64,000 bases of DNA from Bacillus solimangrovi. Lineage in GTDB: Bacteria; Bacillota; Bacilli; Bacillales; Bacillaceae_N. Positions within the stretch are counted from its first letter, which is position 1; every line of letters begins with the position of its first letter. This document shows positions 41,503 through 51,312 of this stretch, piece after piece. Where the stretch lies: positions 1-64,000 of the forward strand of contig NZ_MJEH01000003.1 of assembly GCF_001742425.1 (NCBI RefSeq), read 5' to 3'. The position numbers and the translations under genes were made by a program. Below the pieces are notes generated by a model that was not told the origin of the DNA, made no database searches, and saw only the letters and a program-made list of their open reading frames with translations.

Positions 41503-42573
41503 ATGATTATAACGCTTTATTTTATATTGTTAAGCACATTGTTATTTACCATTATTATATTTTTATTATTTGTTTATTTACTATCGAAAAAATTATATAT
41601 AAATCATCGTTCTAGGAAGAGTAAAAGGTTTTACAGTCGTGTTTATCCTGTAATAAGTCTTTATGTCACTGGTGATAATAATTCGTTAAGGCTAACGATG
41701 TCGAGTGTAAAGTGGAAACGAGATATTGTAAAACAAATAGTGCTCGATATTGTTGATGTAATCAATAGTGATGAAGAATTAAAACGATTAAATGAGGTTG
41801 CAAATTATATAGGAATTATCGATGAGATAGATACTATGCTGCAAGACAAAAGGTGGTGGATAGTTGCAGGTGGAATTTTGAAAGCAGGAAGGATGCAGCA
41901 AAAGAAGTTCATACCAATCATTAAAGAGTGTATGTATGCAGACAAATTTGATTTGGTACATTTGTCAGCAAAGGCATTATGTCAAATGGGGGAATCAACT
42001 CATGTTGTTGATTACCTTATCAAAAATGAACAACATTTGAGTAAAAAAGTGATTGTTAACTTAGGAGATATGTTAAGTCATAAGACAACTGATGATAAAC
42101 AAGTTAAGTGTATTGTAGAGAATTTCAACAATGTTTCACCTAAGTTGCAAAGTCTTTTTATAGAGGTATTAGGAAAGAGAAAAGTTGCTTCTCAACTTCC
42201 TCTAATTACATCTCTTCTAAATGATGAAAATAAAGAATTACGATTGAAAGCATTGCGGTCGATCGGAAATATTGGCATCACATTAGTCGATGAATCAGTA
42301 TTTAAATTGTTGTCATCGGATGATTGGCAAGAACGAGTGTTAGCAATTTTCGTTATCCGAAACTGTAAGCTTGAACGAGCAATTCCAATACTAGTTGAAG
42401 AGTCCCTTCAGGATATGAACTGGTGGGTACGTGTAAGGTCTGCACAAGCCTTAGCTTCTTTCGGAGAGTTAGGGCATAAGAAATTGGAGTGGGCAAGTCA
42501 GTTTCATGAAGATGCATATGCTAGAGATATAGCCAAAAAAACACTTCAAGAAATAAGTATGATTCCTGGGTGA
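41503..42573 (+). CDS. Membrane-anchored HEAT-repeat protein
   Basis: A 356-residue protein with an N-terminal membrane helix (about 5-30) and then about eight helical hairpins of HEAT type. Examples are PLITSLLNDENKELRLKALRSIGN and AIPILVEESLQDMNWWVRVRSAQALASFG. HEAT arrays are protein-binding scaffolds. Its place between a signalling-type protein and a glycosyltransferase suggests it couples regulation to the synthase at the membrane. The start ATG 41503 has only a weak site (AATGGAG). Confidence 0.7.
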   Translation: MIITLYFILLSTLLFTIIIFLLFVYLLSKKLYINHRSRKSKRFYSRVYPVISLYVTGDNNSLRLTMSSVKWKRDIVKQIVLDIVDVINSDEELKRLNEVANYIGIIDEIDTMLQDKRWWIVAGGILKAGRMQQKKFIPIIKECMYADKFDLVHLSAKALCQMGESTHVVDYLIKNEQHLSKKVIVNLGDMLSHKTTDDKQVKCIVENFNNVSPKLQSLFIEVLGKRKVASQLPLITSLLNDENKELRLKALRSIGNIGITLVDESVFKLLSSDDWQERVLAIFVIRNCKLERAIPILVEESLQDMNWWVRVRSAQALASFGELGHKKLEWASQFHEDAYARDIAKKTLQEISMIPG

Positions 42574-42674
42574 AAATTACTAGATAGTTAGTGAAAAAGA
42601 GATCGCTGTTCTTAACGATGTAAAATAGCAAAAAAGGAATAGAGGAAGAAAATAAAATTAGGAGAGTAGTTATT

Positions 42675-44093
42675 TTGAACACAATATTTTCTGTTTTATT
42701 CCATTGGACGAATCAACTAATTTTATATTATGTTCTCGTGGTTGATGGATTCTACATGACGCTCTTTCTACTATCGTTTCAACAAATTAAAGAGTATATG
42801 AAAAGAAATACTTATAAGACGTATAAGGATATGAATACTTCTCAACTAACACCGCCTATATCTCTTCTCGTTCCTGCATTCAATGAGGAAAGAACGATCC
42901 AGGAAAGTTTAATTTCTTTTTTGATGATCGAGTATCCTGAGTATGAAGTGATAGTAATAAATGATGGTAGTACAGATAAGACGTTACAAACGTTAATCGA
43001 AACATTCTCCTTACACGAAATGAACTATCCTATTCGAAATCAAATTCAGACGCAACGAGTAAAAAGAATATATCGTTCTGTTAAACACCCACAGCTTGTC
43101 GTATTAGATAAAGAGAATGGTGGGAAGGCAGATGCTTTGAATGCAGGAGTGAATGTTTCTTCGTATCCTTATATTTGTAGTGTAGATGCTGATTCGTTAT
43201 TAGAACGTGATGCATTATTGAAGACGGTGCAACCTTTTAAAGAAGGTGAAGAAGATATTGTAGCTTGTGGGGGGATCGTAAGGATTGCAAATGGTTGTAG
43301 GATAGAAAATGGAAGAATTGTAGAAGTAGGATTATCGAAAAACCCAATCGTCATTCACCAAACGATTGAGTATTTACGTTCTTTTTTGATGGGGCGTGTA
43401 GGTTTTACAGGTATTAACTCCTTATTAATTATATCCGGTGCATTCGGTATTTTTCGTAAGAAGGAAATCATTGAAATTGGGGGTTATGATACACAGACAG
43501 TAGGGGAAGATATGGAAATTGTTATTCGTCTACAAAAATATCTCTATGAGAAGAAAAGTAAGTCAAAGGTTCTCTTTCTTCCAAATCCTATATGTTGGAC
43601 GGAAGCACCATCATCATTGAGAGTGCTTGCTAGACAGAGAATCAGATGGCATTTAGGCTTATTTCAGTCTTTGGTGAAGCATAAAGATACATTATTTAAT
43701 CCTAAGTATAAGGTTATGGGATTATTAACGATTCCTTACTTTGTTATCGTTGAACTATTAGGACCAACAATTGAGATATTTGGAACAATTTTGATGTTGA
43801 TTGGGTTATATTTAGATATTGTTAATATACCGTTTGCAATTATATTTATATTAGCAACATTTGTATTTGGGATGTTTTTATCGATAAGTGCGGTATTGCT
43901 TGAAGAGATGAGCTTTCGAAAATACACACGTATTCGAGATTTCTTAAAGTTACTAATGTATAGTGTGCTAGAAAGCCTGTGGTATCGACAATTGAACGCG
44001 TTTTGGCGTACGATAGCTTTCTTTAAATATCCTGTAAAGCAAAGGTCATGGGGAAACATGGAGAGAAAAGGGTTTTCAAACGATAATAATTAA
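42675..44093 (+). CDS. Processive-type family 2 glycosyltransferase
   Basis: A 472-residue membrane glycosyltransferase with a TTG start behind TAGGAGAG. One helix lies near residues 15-35 and three or four lie in the C-terminal third. The GT2 signature is complete: VPAFNEERTIQ, INDGSTDKT, SVDADS, VGEDMEIVIRL and the Q-x-x-RW-type RQRIRWHLG that marks processive enzymes such as PgaC/IcaA and hyaluronan synthase. It probably polymerises and extrudes an envelope polysaccharide. It is followed 13 bases later by the next operon gene. Confidence 0.85.
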   Translation: MNTIFSVLFHWTNQLILYYVLVVDGFYMTLFLLSFQQIKEYMKRNTYKTYKDMNTSQLTPPISLLVPAFNEERTIQESLISFLMIEYPEYEVIVINDGSTDKTLQTLIETFSLHEMNYPIRNQIQTQRVKRIYRSVKHPQLVVLDKENGGKADALNAGVNVSSYPYICSVDADSLLERDALLKTVQPFKEGEEDIVACGGIVRIANGCRIENGRIVEVGLSKNPIVIHQTIEYLRSFLMGRVGFTGINSLLIISGAFGIFRKKEIIEIGGYDTQTVGEDMEIVIRLQKYLYEKKSKSKVLFLPNPICWTEAPSSLRVLARQRIRWHLGLFQSLVKHKDTLFNPKYKVMGLLTIPYFVIVELLGPTIEIFGTILMLIGLYLDIVNIPFAIIFILATFVFGMFLSISAVLLEEMSFRKYTRIRDFLKLLMYSVLESLWYRQLNAFWRTIAFFKYPVKQRSWGNMERKGFSNDNN

Positions 44094-44106
44094 GGAGAAT
44101 ATCGTA

Positions 44107-45183
44107 ATGAAACGGTTGATATGGTTATCAATTCCTGTATTTTTATTATGCCTCTATTTCTATCCGTTTCTATCTTGGTATTTTATGAATGAGAAACCTT
44201 TATCGATTTCGGTGATCGATAAGACAGTACCGAGGAATGATTATCGTGAACATAGGGGATTTTTTTGGGTGTTAAATCATATGAAGGTGCGTAAACATAC
44301 AGAAGAAAAGTATGAAATTGATAAAGATTATTATGGTTATGACCCAGAGACATATAAAGGTGATGAAGTATTTGAAATTCCAGATGATGTTGACCTAATA
44401 TATGTCGCTGATACGTACGGTGTATATGAAGAAGATTTGCGAGAAAATATTTTTGGGGAACGTTCTAAGCTTTTATATGGTGAATTAACTATTTATGAGT
44501 GGAATAGAGTTATGGCAAACAAGACGAAAGAGAATACATTGATCGTTGAGTTTAATACGTTTGCGTCACCTACACGTCCAGAAGTGCGAAAGATTGTTGA
44601 ACAAAATCTAGGTATTACGTGGACAGGGTGGATGGGGCGTTACTTTCCTGAGTTAGACGATTCAGAAGTTCCGGTCTGGCTGAAAGAAAATTGGGAAGCT
44701 CAAACAGGGGATGTTTGGGATTTAAAAGGAGAAGGAATTGCATTCGTTAATGAAATTGATCGAGTCATTGTAATTGAATCAGATGATCTTTTTGATGAAG
44801 TTCGTTTTTTATGGAAAGAAATTGGATTAACGAAATACCCTTATGTTTCTAATTCTAAATATAGATATTGGTTTGATATTATTATGCCTTCAGAGGATAT
44901 GATTGTTGAAGCAACTTATGAATTACAACTGAGTGAACAGGCAAAAAATCTGTTAAAAAAAGAAGGAATTCCTCTAACAATTCCAGCGATTTTGCATAAC
45001 CCAAATGAGAAGATGTATTATTTTTCAGGAGATTATTCGGATGTGAATACTGATTATTATAGTGACTGGTCGATGCCAGGTTGGTATTACCAAGTGAATG
45101 CATTGTTTAATCCAGATGATGCATTCTTTTGGAAGGTTTATGTACCTTTAATGAAATCAATTATTCAAGAACAACTTATGTAG
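44107..45183 (+). CDS. Exported protein of unknown function in the polysaccharide operon
   Basis: A 358-residue protein with an N-terminal signal anchor (about 5-22, ending SWYFMNE) and a mixed alpha/beta outer domain. Stretches such as IPDDVDLIYVADTYG and NTLIVEFNTFASPTRPEVRK could form a Rossmann-like or glutamine-amidotransferase-like fold, but no catalytic triad could be identified. AAGGAG lies 9 bases before the ATG. It may assist polymer export or modification. Confidence 0.5.
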   Translation: MKRLIWLSIPVFLLCLYFYPFLSWYFMNEKPLSISVIDKTVPRNDYREHRGFFWVLNHMKVRKHTEEKYEIDKDYYGYDPETYKGDEVFEIPDDVDLIYVADTYGVYEEDLRENIFGERSKLLYGELTIYEWNRVMANKTKENTLIVEFNTFASPTRPEVRKIVEQNLGITWTGWMGRYFPELDDSEVPVWLKENWEAQTGDVWDLKGEGIAFVNEIDRVIVIESDDLFDEVRFLWKEIGLTKYPYVSNSKYRYWFDIIMPSEDMIVEATYELQLSEQAKNLLKKEGIPLTIPAILHNPNEKMYYFSGDYSDVNTDYYSDWSMPGWYYQVNALFNPDDAFFWKVYVPLMKSIIQEQLM

Positions 45184-45192
45184 GAGGAGAAG

Positions 45193-46902
45193 ATGGCTAG
45201 ATTAATTAATTTACTAATGCTGTTCTTATTCCTCTGTTCATTTGGTTTTTCTGGTGGAGGATATTTTCTGCTATTCGTTATGGTTCCTTTTGAAGAGTGG
45301 TTTGTAGAAATAGGAAAGACACAAAGTCAAATTGATACGACGTTAAAATACTTTGTTTACGGTTGGATTGTAATAAGTGTTATTACTACTGGTGTTTTTT
45401 ATAACTCGATAATTAAAAAAAATAGAGATATTTTAGCACGTATTATTACTATAATGATGTTAGCAAATGCAGGTCTTGTTTTTTATTTGTTTGTTAATAC
45501 AGATACAGTACTTGTTTCATTAAGTCGTGGTGATGTGCAACAATCAAATGAAAGATTTACATTTGGCCCGTATCCTACGTTAGAAGATATGAAACAATTG
45601 AAGGAAGATGGATATGATGGAATCATTACGTTGCTCAATCCTAAAATTGTATTTGAAAATAAACTGTTGCGGAACGAGATAAGAAATGGAGAAGAAATCG
45701 AGTTGCCTGTTTATTCATTTCCGATGCTACCGTGGATTGGTGAAAACAAAAATTCTATTGATGGGATTATGAATCTTATTAAAGAAGATGAATCTAAGCG
45801 TTATTATATACATTGTTATTTAGGTAAGCATCGTGTAGATTATATCAAACGTTTAGTCATTAATACTCAGGAAGGTAATGTAGATGTGCAAGAACGAGTG
45901 TTAGATGATAACCCTGATTTTGAACGCGGAATGGTATTCTTTCACAATCAAGAGCAAGTTATAATGGGTCCGTATCCTACCGATGAAGAGTGGTTTTCTT
46001 TATTGAGAAAGGATATTAAAGAAATCGTAACATTGATCGATCCACAGTCGAGATTATATCAAAAAGAAAAAGAACTAGCAGAACAGAATGGGATTATTTT
46101 TACACCAGTTAATAATTTAGGCTTTTCAAAGGAAGAGATTTGGAAGTTAGCTGAGTATGTTCAAAATTCGGAACATAAAATTTTTGTGCATAGTCATTAT
46201 ACAGATTATCGGATTCGTAGTTTGAGATTATTGCTACAAAAAGATATTCATCCAATTAAGGAAGATGTTTTACCAGAGACTACAAGTGTGATAGGAGAAT
46301 GGATAGCCGTTGGAGATAAGACAGTTGATCCAACTCTTCTTGAACAAGCTGGTATAGATCGAACAATTGGATATGGGAATAGTCAATCTACTGGAATGGA
46401 TCAATTTATTGAAATAAAAACTGGTTCGATTGCTGAGTTGTATCAGACAGCTCGGTCAATTCGTAATGGAAGTCAGCGAACTTATGTATCTGAATTTGGT
46501 ACGACAGATACAAAGGATAAGCTTATTCAAATTTTATATGGTTTAGAGTATGGATTACCCGATACACTAGAATTTATAAAATTGGATGATGGTGAAATAG
46601 AGGTGGTAAATCGAAAACAACTATTAGGCCCTACTTTAACTAAGGAAGAATGGGAGAAATACATTTTACAGTATGGTGTAGAACGTATTGTAATGGTATA
46701 TGCAGCAAGTCTTCAATCAAAGGATGTGTTTCAACATCAACGAGCGTTAGCTGAGGAACATCAGTTATCCTTTGTAGAGATCGATATGTATGAAGACTAT
46801 CTAGAAATTCTAATGAAGGAATTAAGAGCAAATGATAAAACAACGTACATTATTGTTGCTGAACCTTTAAAAGATCTTGTAATGGATGCTCTTTTTGACT
46901 AA
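45193..46902 (+). CDS. Membrane protein with tandem tyrosine-phosphatase-like domains
   Basis: A 569-residue protein with AGGAGGAG just before the ATG. Helices at about 6-30, 53-73 and 83-102 are followed by three related extracellular or cytoplasmic repeats, the first two beginning FGPYPTLEDM and MGPYPTDEEW. The first repeat contains YYIHCYLGKHRVDY, a C-x5-R phosphatase loop with Cys208 and Arg214. The second has FVHSHYTDYRIR, where Cys is replaced by Ser, and the third (LGPTLTKEEW) lacks the loop. Only one domain can therefore be catalytic. A role in dephosphorylating lipid carriers or regulating the glycosyltransferase is possible. Confidence 0.6.
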   Translation: MARLINLLMLFLFLCSFGFSGGGYFLLFVMVPFEEWFVEIGKTQSQIDTTLKYFVYGWIVISVITTGVFYNSIIKKNRDILARIITIMMLANAGLVFYLFVNTDTVLVSLSRGDVQQSNERFTFGPYPTLEDMKQLKEDGYDGIITLLNPKIVFENKLLRNEIRNGEEIELPVYSFPMLPWIGENKNSIDGIMNLIKEDESKRYYIHCYLGKHRVDYIKRLVINTQEGNVDVQERVLDDNPDFERGMVFFHNQEQVIMGPYPTDEEWFSLLRKDIKEIVTLIDPQSRLYQKEKELAEQNGIIFTPVNNLGFSKEEIWKLAEYVQNSEHKIFVHSHYTDYRIRSLRLLLQKDIHPIKEDVLPETTSVIGEWIAVGDKTVDPTLLEQAGIDRTIGYGNSQSTGMDQFIEIKTGSIAELYQTARSIRNGSQRTYVSEFGTTDTKDKLIQILYGLEYGLPDTLEFIKLDDGEIEVVNRKQLLGPTLTKEEWEKYILQYGVERIVMVYAASLQSKDVFQHQRALAEEHQLSFVEIDMYEDYLEILMKELRANDKTTYIIVAEPLKDLVMDALFD

Positions 46903-47067
46903 TAAAGACAGGTTTTAAAATTTGTAACGTGTCAATTGTTATTCGTTGTTGAAGAGTCATGACGTTTATTTTGGGAGCAGGGGTGGTGCATCTCTTATTG
47001 ATGGTAGTTTTTTTATTTCTGAATATGCGACTTTATTATTGAAGTTTAGCTATTAGGATAGGAATGG

Positions 47068-47934
47068 ATGGCTATGAGACGAATAATGATGTTCAGCGTG
47101 ATTGTTGTATTAGTTATGTTAATAGTTATTTCGATAAACATGAAGCAACATTTCACAGATAAAGCCGTATTAAGCAGTTGGTTGTGGGATAAATATTTGA
47201 AAGAAGATGTATCAGCCGATTTATACTTTGCAGTTGAACAAGGTGTTGAGCAATTGTATGGATATGTGCCTTCAGATGTTGATGAAGATAACTTGGAAAC
47301 TTTCGTGAGTGAAGCGAATGAGCTAGGAATTGATGTCTATGCGTTACAAGGTCAACCGAATTGGGTAACTAATATTGAGAAGGCACGCACTTGGCTCTCC
47401 TTCATTAATCAATATAATCGAACATCAAGCTCTCCGTTTGCTGGTGTAATATTTGATGTTGAGCCTTATTTACTAGAGGGATGGGATGAAGAGCAGACTT
47501 TGATTGTTTCACAGTTCATGGCTTTATTTGATCAACTGCAAGAAGATAACGCTGATCTACAATTAAAATGGACCATTCCATTTTGGTTTGACCGAGTTGA
47601 AGCGACGCCTACTCAGACCTTAGCCGAGTATATGATTGAGCGAGCAGATGAGATCTCCGTAATGGCATACCGTGATGAACTGAATGGTCATGATGGACTG
47701 TTAGCTCATATTAATGAAGAAATAAAATGGGCAGAGCAATATAAGACACCTCTAGCTATCATAATCGAAACGAGACAAGCGGATAATGAAAAAGTATCTT
47801 TCTATGGAGAAAAACAGAAATTTGAACATGCTATAATAGAACTTAGGCATGTGGCAGATAGATATGAATATGTTGATGAAGTTTCGATTCACCATCTGCA
47901 CACGTGGGAACAGCTTATTAAAGAAAGCCAATAG
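47068..47934 (+). CDS. Exported TIM-barrel-like (glycosidase-like) protein
   Basis: A 288-residue protein with a signal anchor (about 5-24). Beta-alpha units with GVIFDVEPYLLEGWD, LKWTIPFWFDRV and EISVMAYRDELNG recall GH18-like or related TIM-barrel hydrolases, with acidic residues at strand ends, but no exact DxxDxDxE signature. It ends the polysaccharide operon, separated by 165 bases from the phosphatase-like gene. It could trim or deacetylate the polymer, as YdaJ is proposed to do in B. subtilis; this is inference. Confidence 0.5.
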   Translation: MAMRRIMMFSVIVVLVMLIVISINMKQHFTDKAVLSSWLWDKYLKEDVSADLYFAVEQGVEQLYGYVPSDVDEDNLETFVSEANELGIDVYALQGQPNWVTNIEKARTWLSFINQYNRTSSSPFAGVIFDVEPYLLEGWDEEQTLIVSQFMALFDQLQEDNADLQLKWTIPFWFDRVEATPTQTLAEYMIERADEISVMAYRDELNGHDGLLAHINEEIKWAEQYKTPLAIIIETRQADNEKVSFYGEKQKFEHAIIELRHVADRYEYVDEVSIHHLHTWEQLIKESQ

Positions 47935-48011
47935 TGATACGTATTGTTGTACTTAATGCACAGGAGATATGTGATAATGTTAAGTAGTTAGATTAAAAGG
48001 AGGACATGAAC

Positions 48012-48362
48012 ATGACAATTGAAGAGAGAAATCAAGCGTTACCACCAAAAACGTGTGAGATTGAACGTCTCGTTACAGTTCCTGCAGATGTAGAGAAAGT
48101 AATTGCAGGCCGTAAAACAGCTACTCGTCGTAACGGGCGCTATGCGGATATCGGCGAAATCATGACACTTAAGGGACACCAATTTGTTGTGGAAAACGTC
48201 TATGCACAAACATTAGGTGAACTAACAGAGCAAAATGCTGCTGAAGAAGGTTATGGAAACTTAGAAGAGTACAAACAATCCATTTTGTCGATTCACCCAG
48301 GTATGCCGTGGTTACCTCATATGTCTGTATGGGTTCATGAATTTCGTGCGGTTGAGAATTAA
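48012..48362 (+). CDS. ASCH-domain protein
   Basis: A 116-residue protein. ATG 48012 is chosen because AGGAGG lies 8 bases upstream; an in-frame ATG at 48006 is too close. The ASCH beta-barrel pattern is seen in KVIAGRKTATRRNGRYADIG, TLKGHQFVVENVYAQTLGEL, and the acidic EYKQSILS and WVHEFRAV end. ASCH proteins are PUA-like RNA-binding or amidohydrolase proteins (YqfB hydrolyses N4-acetylcytidine). The exact role is unknown. Confidence 0.65.
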   Translation: MTIEERNQALPPKTCEIERLVTVPADVEKVIAGRKTATRRNGRYADIGEIMTLKGHQFVVENVYAQTLGELTEQNAAEEGYGNLEEYKQSILSIHPGMPWLPHMSVWVHEFRAVEN

Positions 48363-48384
48363 TTGACATTGAACTGAATAGAAA

Positions 48385-48819
48385 ATGTTATATAAATTAA
48401 TTCTTTACATCCATGTAGCAAGTGTTATTTTGTCTATAGGTCCATTTTTCGTACTTATCCCTATGGTGAAAAAATTACGTGTTGTAGATAAAGATTTGCT
48501 GCAAGCATACTTAATGCCTTTTTTCTTTTCTGTGCAATTAACGAAGCATGCTGGGCACGTATTGTTTACAACAGGTCTCTTACTTATTGTCTTTGGACCG
48601 TGGAGCTTAAGGGCACCATGGATTATCATGACAATTGTGTTACTTGGAAGTTCGATCTTTTTCGTAGCAAATGCATTTTCACCTAAGTTAAAAAAACTTA
48701 CACAATCTGATGACGATCGTGATAAGATTTTAAAAGATCTTAGTCGTTCAATTTGGATCTACATAGGAATATTAATGATCGTATTATGGTTAATGGTTAA
48801 TAAACCTGTATTATGGTAA
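48385..48819 (+). CDS. Four-helix membrane protein (DUF2269-like)
   Basis: A 144-residue protein with helices at about 4-27, 50-72, 78-98 and 120-140. His residues in the first two helices (YIHVASVILSIGP and TKHAGHVLFTTG) are typical of DUF2269/CopD-like small membrane proteins that may bind haem or copper. It starts 22 bases after the ASCH gene. The function is unknown. A strong terminator follows. Confidence 0.5.
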   Translation: MLYKLILYIHVASVILSIGPFFVLIPMVKKLRVVDKDLLQAYLMPFFFSVQLTKHAGHVLFTTGLLLIVFGPWSLRAPWIIMTIVLLGSSIFFVANAFSPKLKKLTQSDDDRDKILKDLSRSIWIYIGILMIVLWLMVNKPVLW

Positions 48820-48824
48820 CACGA

Positions 48825-48864
48825 AAGGGGGTATAAGAGCGTATAGCGCATCTTATACCCCCTT
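48825..48864. terminator. Strong hairpin terminator
   Basis: A perfect 14-bp stem (AAGGGGGTATAAGA with TCTTATACCCCCTT) around a 12-base loop, starting 5 bases after the stop codon. Confidence 0.75.
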
Positions 48865-49024
48865 ATGATTTTCGGTGAATAAAAGTAGTTTTTTATTGAT
48901 GTTTTACTTTATTCAAAAGGTTTTTATGGATTATAATAGAAAATACACTATGTTATAATACAGTTGTGTTATTTCATATCTGTGTTAAACAGTAAGGTGA
49001 TTCAAAAAAAGGGGGATTATATTT

Positions 49025-51202
49025 ATGAAGGATTATGTAAAGGTTGGACATCTTCAAGTAGCACCTGTACTTTATCAGTTCATCAATAATGAGGCACTTC
49101 CAGGAACGAATGTGAATGAAACATCGTTCTGGAATGATTTAGAGACGTTAATCCATGATTTGACACCAGAAAATAAAACGTTAGTAGCTCGGCGTGATGA
49201 GCTACAACAAATGATTGATACATGGCATATGGAAAATAAGGGTAATTCTGATTTTGAATCTTATAAAGAGTTTTTAAAAGAAATCGGTTATCTTGAGTCG
49301 AAGGTAGAAGATTTTAAAATTAACACAGAAGCAGTAGATGATGAGATTGCGATTCAAGCAGGTCCGCAACTTGTCGTTCCTGTTAGTAATGCACGATATG
49401 CAATTAATGCAGCGAATGCTCGTTGGGGAAGTTTATATGATGCACTTTATGGAACAGATGCGATTAGTGAAGAAGATGGTGCTGAACGTGGTGGTACATA
49501 TAATCCCACTCGTGGTAATAAAGTTATTGACTTTGCGAAAAATTTCTTAGATAAGGTAGCGCCGTTAACAGAAGGCTCTCATGCAGATGTGCTTGCCTAT
49601 CATATCGTAGAAGGTGTTCTCAATATAACATTTGATGACGGGAAAACGGTGCAATTGCGAGATACGGATAAGTTTGTTGGCTACCAAGGAACAATGGAAC
49701 AGCCAAATGCGATCTTGTTGAAAAATTATGGTTTACATTTTGAAATTCAAATTGACCGATCACATCCAATTGGGAAAGAAGATCCATCAGGAGTGAAGGA
49801 TGTGTTAATGGAAGCGGCCTTAACAACGATTATGGATTGTGAGGATTCGGTTGCTGCTGTAGATGCAGAAGATAAAGTGTTGGTATACCGTAATTGGTTA
49901 GGGTTAATGAAAGGGGATTTATCAGCTACGTTCTCAAAAGGTGATAAAAATGTAACACGTGTTCTTAATCGTGATCGAACGTATGTGACACCATTAGGAG
50001 AAGAGTTGGAGTTACCTGGACGTTCGCATATGTTCGTTCGAAATGTAGGTCATTTGATGACGAATAGTGCTGTACTTGATCAAGATGGTCAAGAGGTACC
50101 AGAAGGAATACTAGATTGTGTACTTACGAGTTTGATTGGGAAGCATGATTTATTAGGAAATAGTCAGCACCGAAACTCTACTAAAGGCTCAATCTATATT
50201 GTAAAACCGAAAATGCACGGTTCGGAGGAAGTTGCGTTTTCAAATAAATTATTTAATCAAGTTGAAGATATGCTTGGTTTAGAGAGACATACGCTGAAAA
50301 TTGGTGTAATGGATGAAGAGCGTCGTACATCATTGAATTTGAAAGCGTGTATTCATGCAGTTAAAGAGCGAGTTGTCTTCATCAATACAGGTTTCTTAGA
50401 TCGAACAGGTGATGAGATGCATACGTCAATGGAAGCTGGTGCGATGATTCGAAAAGGTGATATGAAATCATCAACATGGTTACAAGCTTACGAGAAATCG
50501 AATGTATATGTTGGCTTAGATTGTGGATTACCAGGACGTGCGCAAATCGGTAAAGGGATGTGGGCGATGCCTGATTTGATGGCACAGATGATCGAGCAAA
50601 AGGCAGGACAGCTGAAAGCAGGTGCGAATACAGCTTGGGTTCCATCACCAACAGCAGCTACATTACATGCACTTCACTATCACGAAGTAGACGTGACAGA
50701 CGTTCAAAATGCATTAGTTAAGGATTCTAGAGAGTTAACGGATGACATCCTTCAATTACCGATTCAGAATAATCCAGAATGGACTGCTGAAGAAATTCAA
50801 CAAGAGCTAGATAACAACTCACAAGGGATTTTAGGTTATGTTGTTCGCTGGGTTGAACAAGGGGTTGGTTGTTCGAAGGTACCAGATATCAACAACATTG
50901 GACTCATGGAAGATCGAGCAACATTACGAATTTCAAGTCAGCATATGGCAAACTGGCTTCACCACGGTATCGTTACGAAAGAGCAAGTGTTAGAAACGAT
51001 GCAACGCATGGCGAAGATCGTTGATGAGCAAAATGCAGGCGATCCATTGTACCGCCCGATGGCATTAGATTATAAAAATTCAGTTGCATTCCAAGCAGCG
51101 TGTGAACTTGTCTTTGAAGGTCGTAAGCAACCAAGTGGTTATACAGAACCAATTCTTCATCGTCGTAGAATAGAAGCGAAAGCAAAACTTGTAACGCAAT
51201 AA
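49025..51202 (+). CDS. glcB: Malate synthase G
   Basis: A 725-residue protein, the length of malate synthase G (723 in E. coli). Characteristic blocks are [25 protein letters not shown] split around residue 285, the acetyl-CoA and magnesium residues in [54 protein letters not shown] and [17 protein letters not shown]. It condenses glyoxylate with acetyl-CoA to malate. It is monocistronic between two terminators, with no isocitrate lyase nearby, so glycolate or glyoxylate use is likely. AAAGGGGG precedes the ATG. Confidence 0.95.
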   Translation: MKDYVKVGHLQVAPVLYQFINNEALPGTNVNETSFWNDLETLIHDLTPENKTLVARRDELQQMIDTWHMENKGNSDFESYKEFLKEIGYLESKVEDFKINTEAVDDEIAIQAGPQLVVPVSNARYAINAANARWGSLYDALYGTDAISEEDGAERGGTYNPTRGNKVIDFAKNFLDKVAPLTEGSHADVLAYHIVEGVLNITFDDGKTVQLRDTDKFVGYQGTMEQPNAILLKNYGLHFEIQIDRSHPIGKEDPSGVKDVLMEAALTTIMDCEDSVAAVDAEDKVLVYRNWLGLMKGDLSATFSKGDKNVTRVLNRDRTYVTPLGEELELPGRSHMFVRNVGHLMTNSAVLDQDGQEVPEGILDCVLTSLIGKHDLLGNSQHRNSTKGSIYIVKPKMHGSEEVAFSNKLFNQVEDMLGLERHTLKIGVMDEERRTSLNLKACIHAVKERVVFINTGFLDRTGDEMHTSMEAGAMIRKGDMKSSTWLQAYEKSNVYVGLDCGLPGRAQIGKGMWAMPDLMAQMIEQKAGQLKAGANTAWVPSPTAATLHALHYHEVDVTDVQNALVKDSRELTDDILQLPIQNNPEWTAEEIQQELDNNSQGILGYVVRWVEQGVGCSKVPDINNIGLMEDRATLRISSQHMANWLHHGIVTKEQVLETMQRMAKIVDEQNAGDPLYRPMALDYKNSVAFQAACELVFEGRKQPSGYTEPILHRRRIEAKAKLVTQ

Positions 51203-51215
51203 TTGTAAGGATATA

Positions 51216-51255
51216 GACGGGTACTAACATGATTGATGTTAGTACCCGTCTTTTT
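51216..51255 (+). terminator. Terminator of the malate synthase gene
   Basis: A perfect 15-bp stem (GACGGGTACTAACAT with ATGTTAGTACCCGTC), 5-base loop and T5 run. Confidence 0.95.
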
Positions 51256-51312
51256 CCATATTAAGAGGGATGAGAATGTATGATAGAATTTGATAGAAGA
51301 GGAGTTGAAAAG

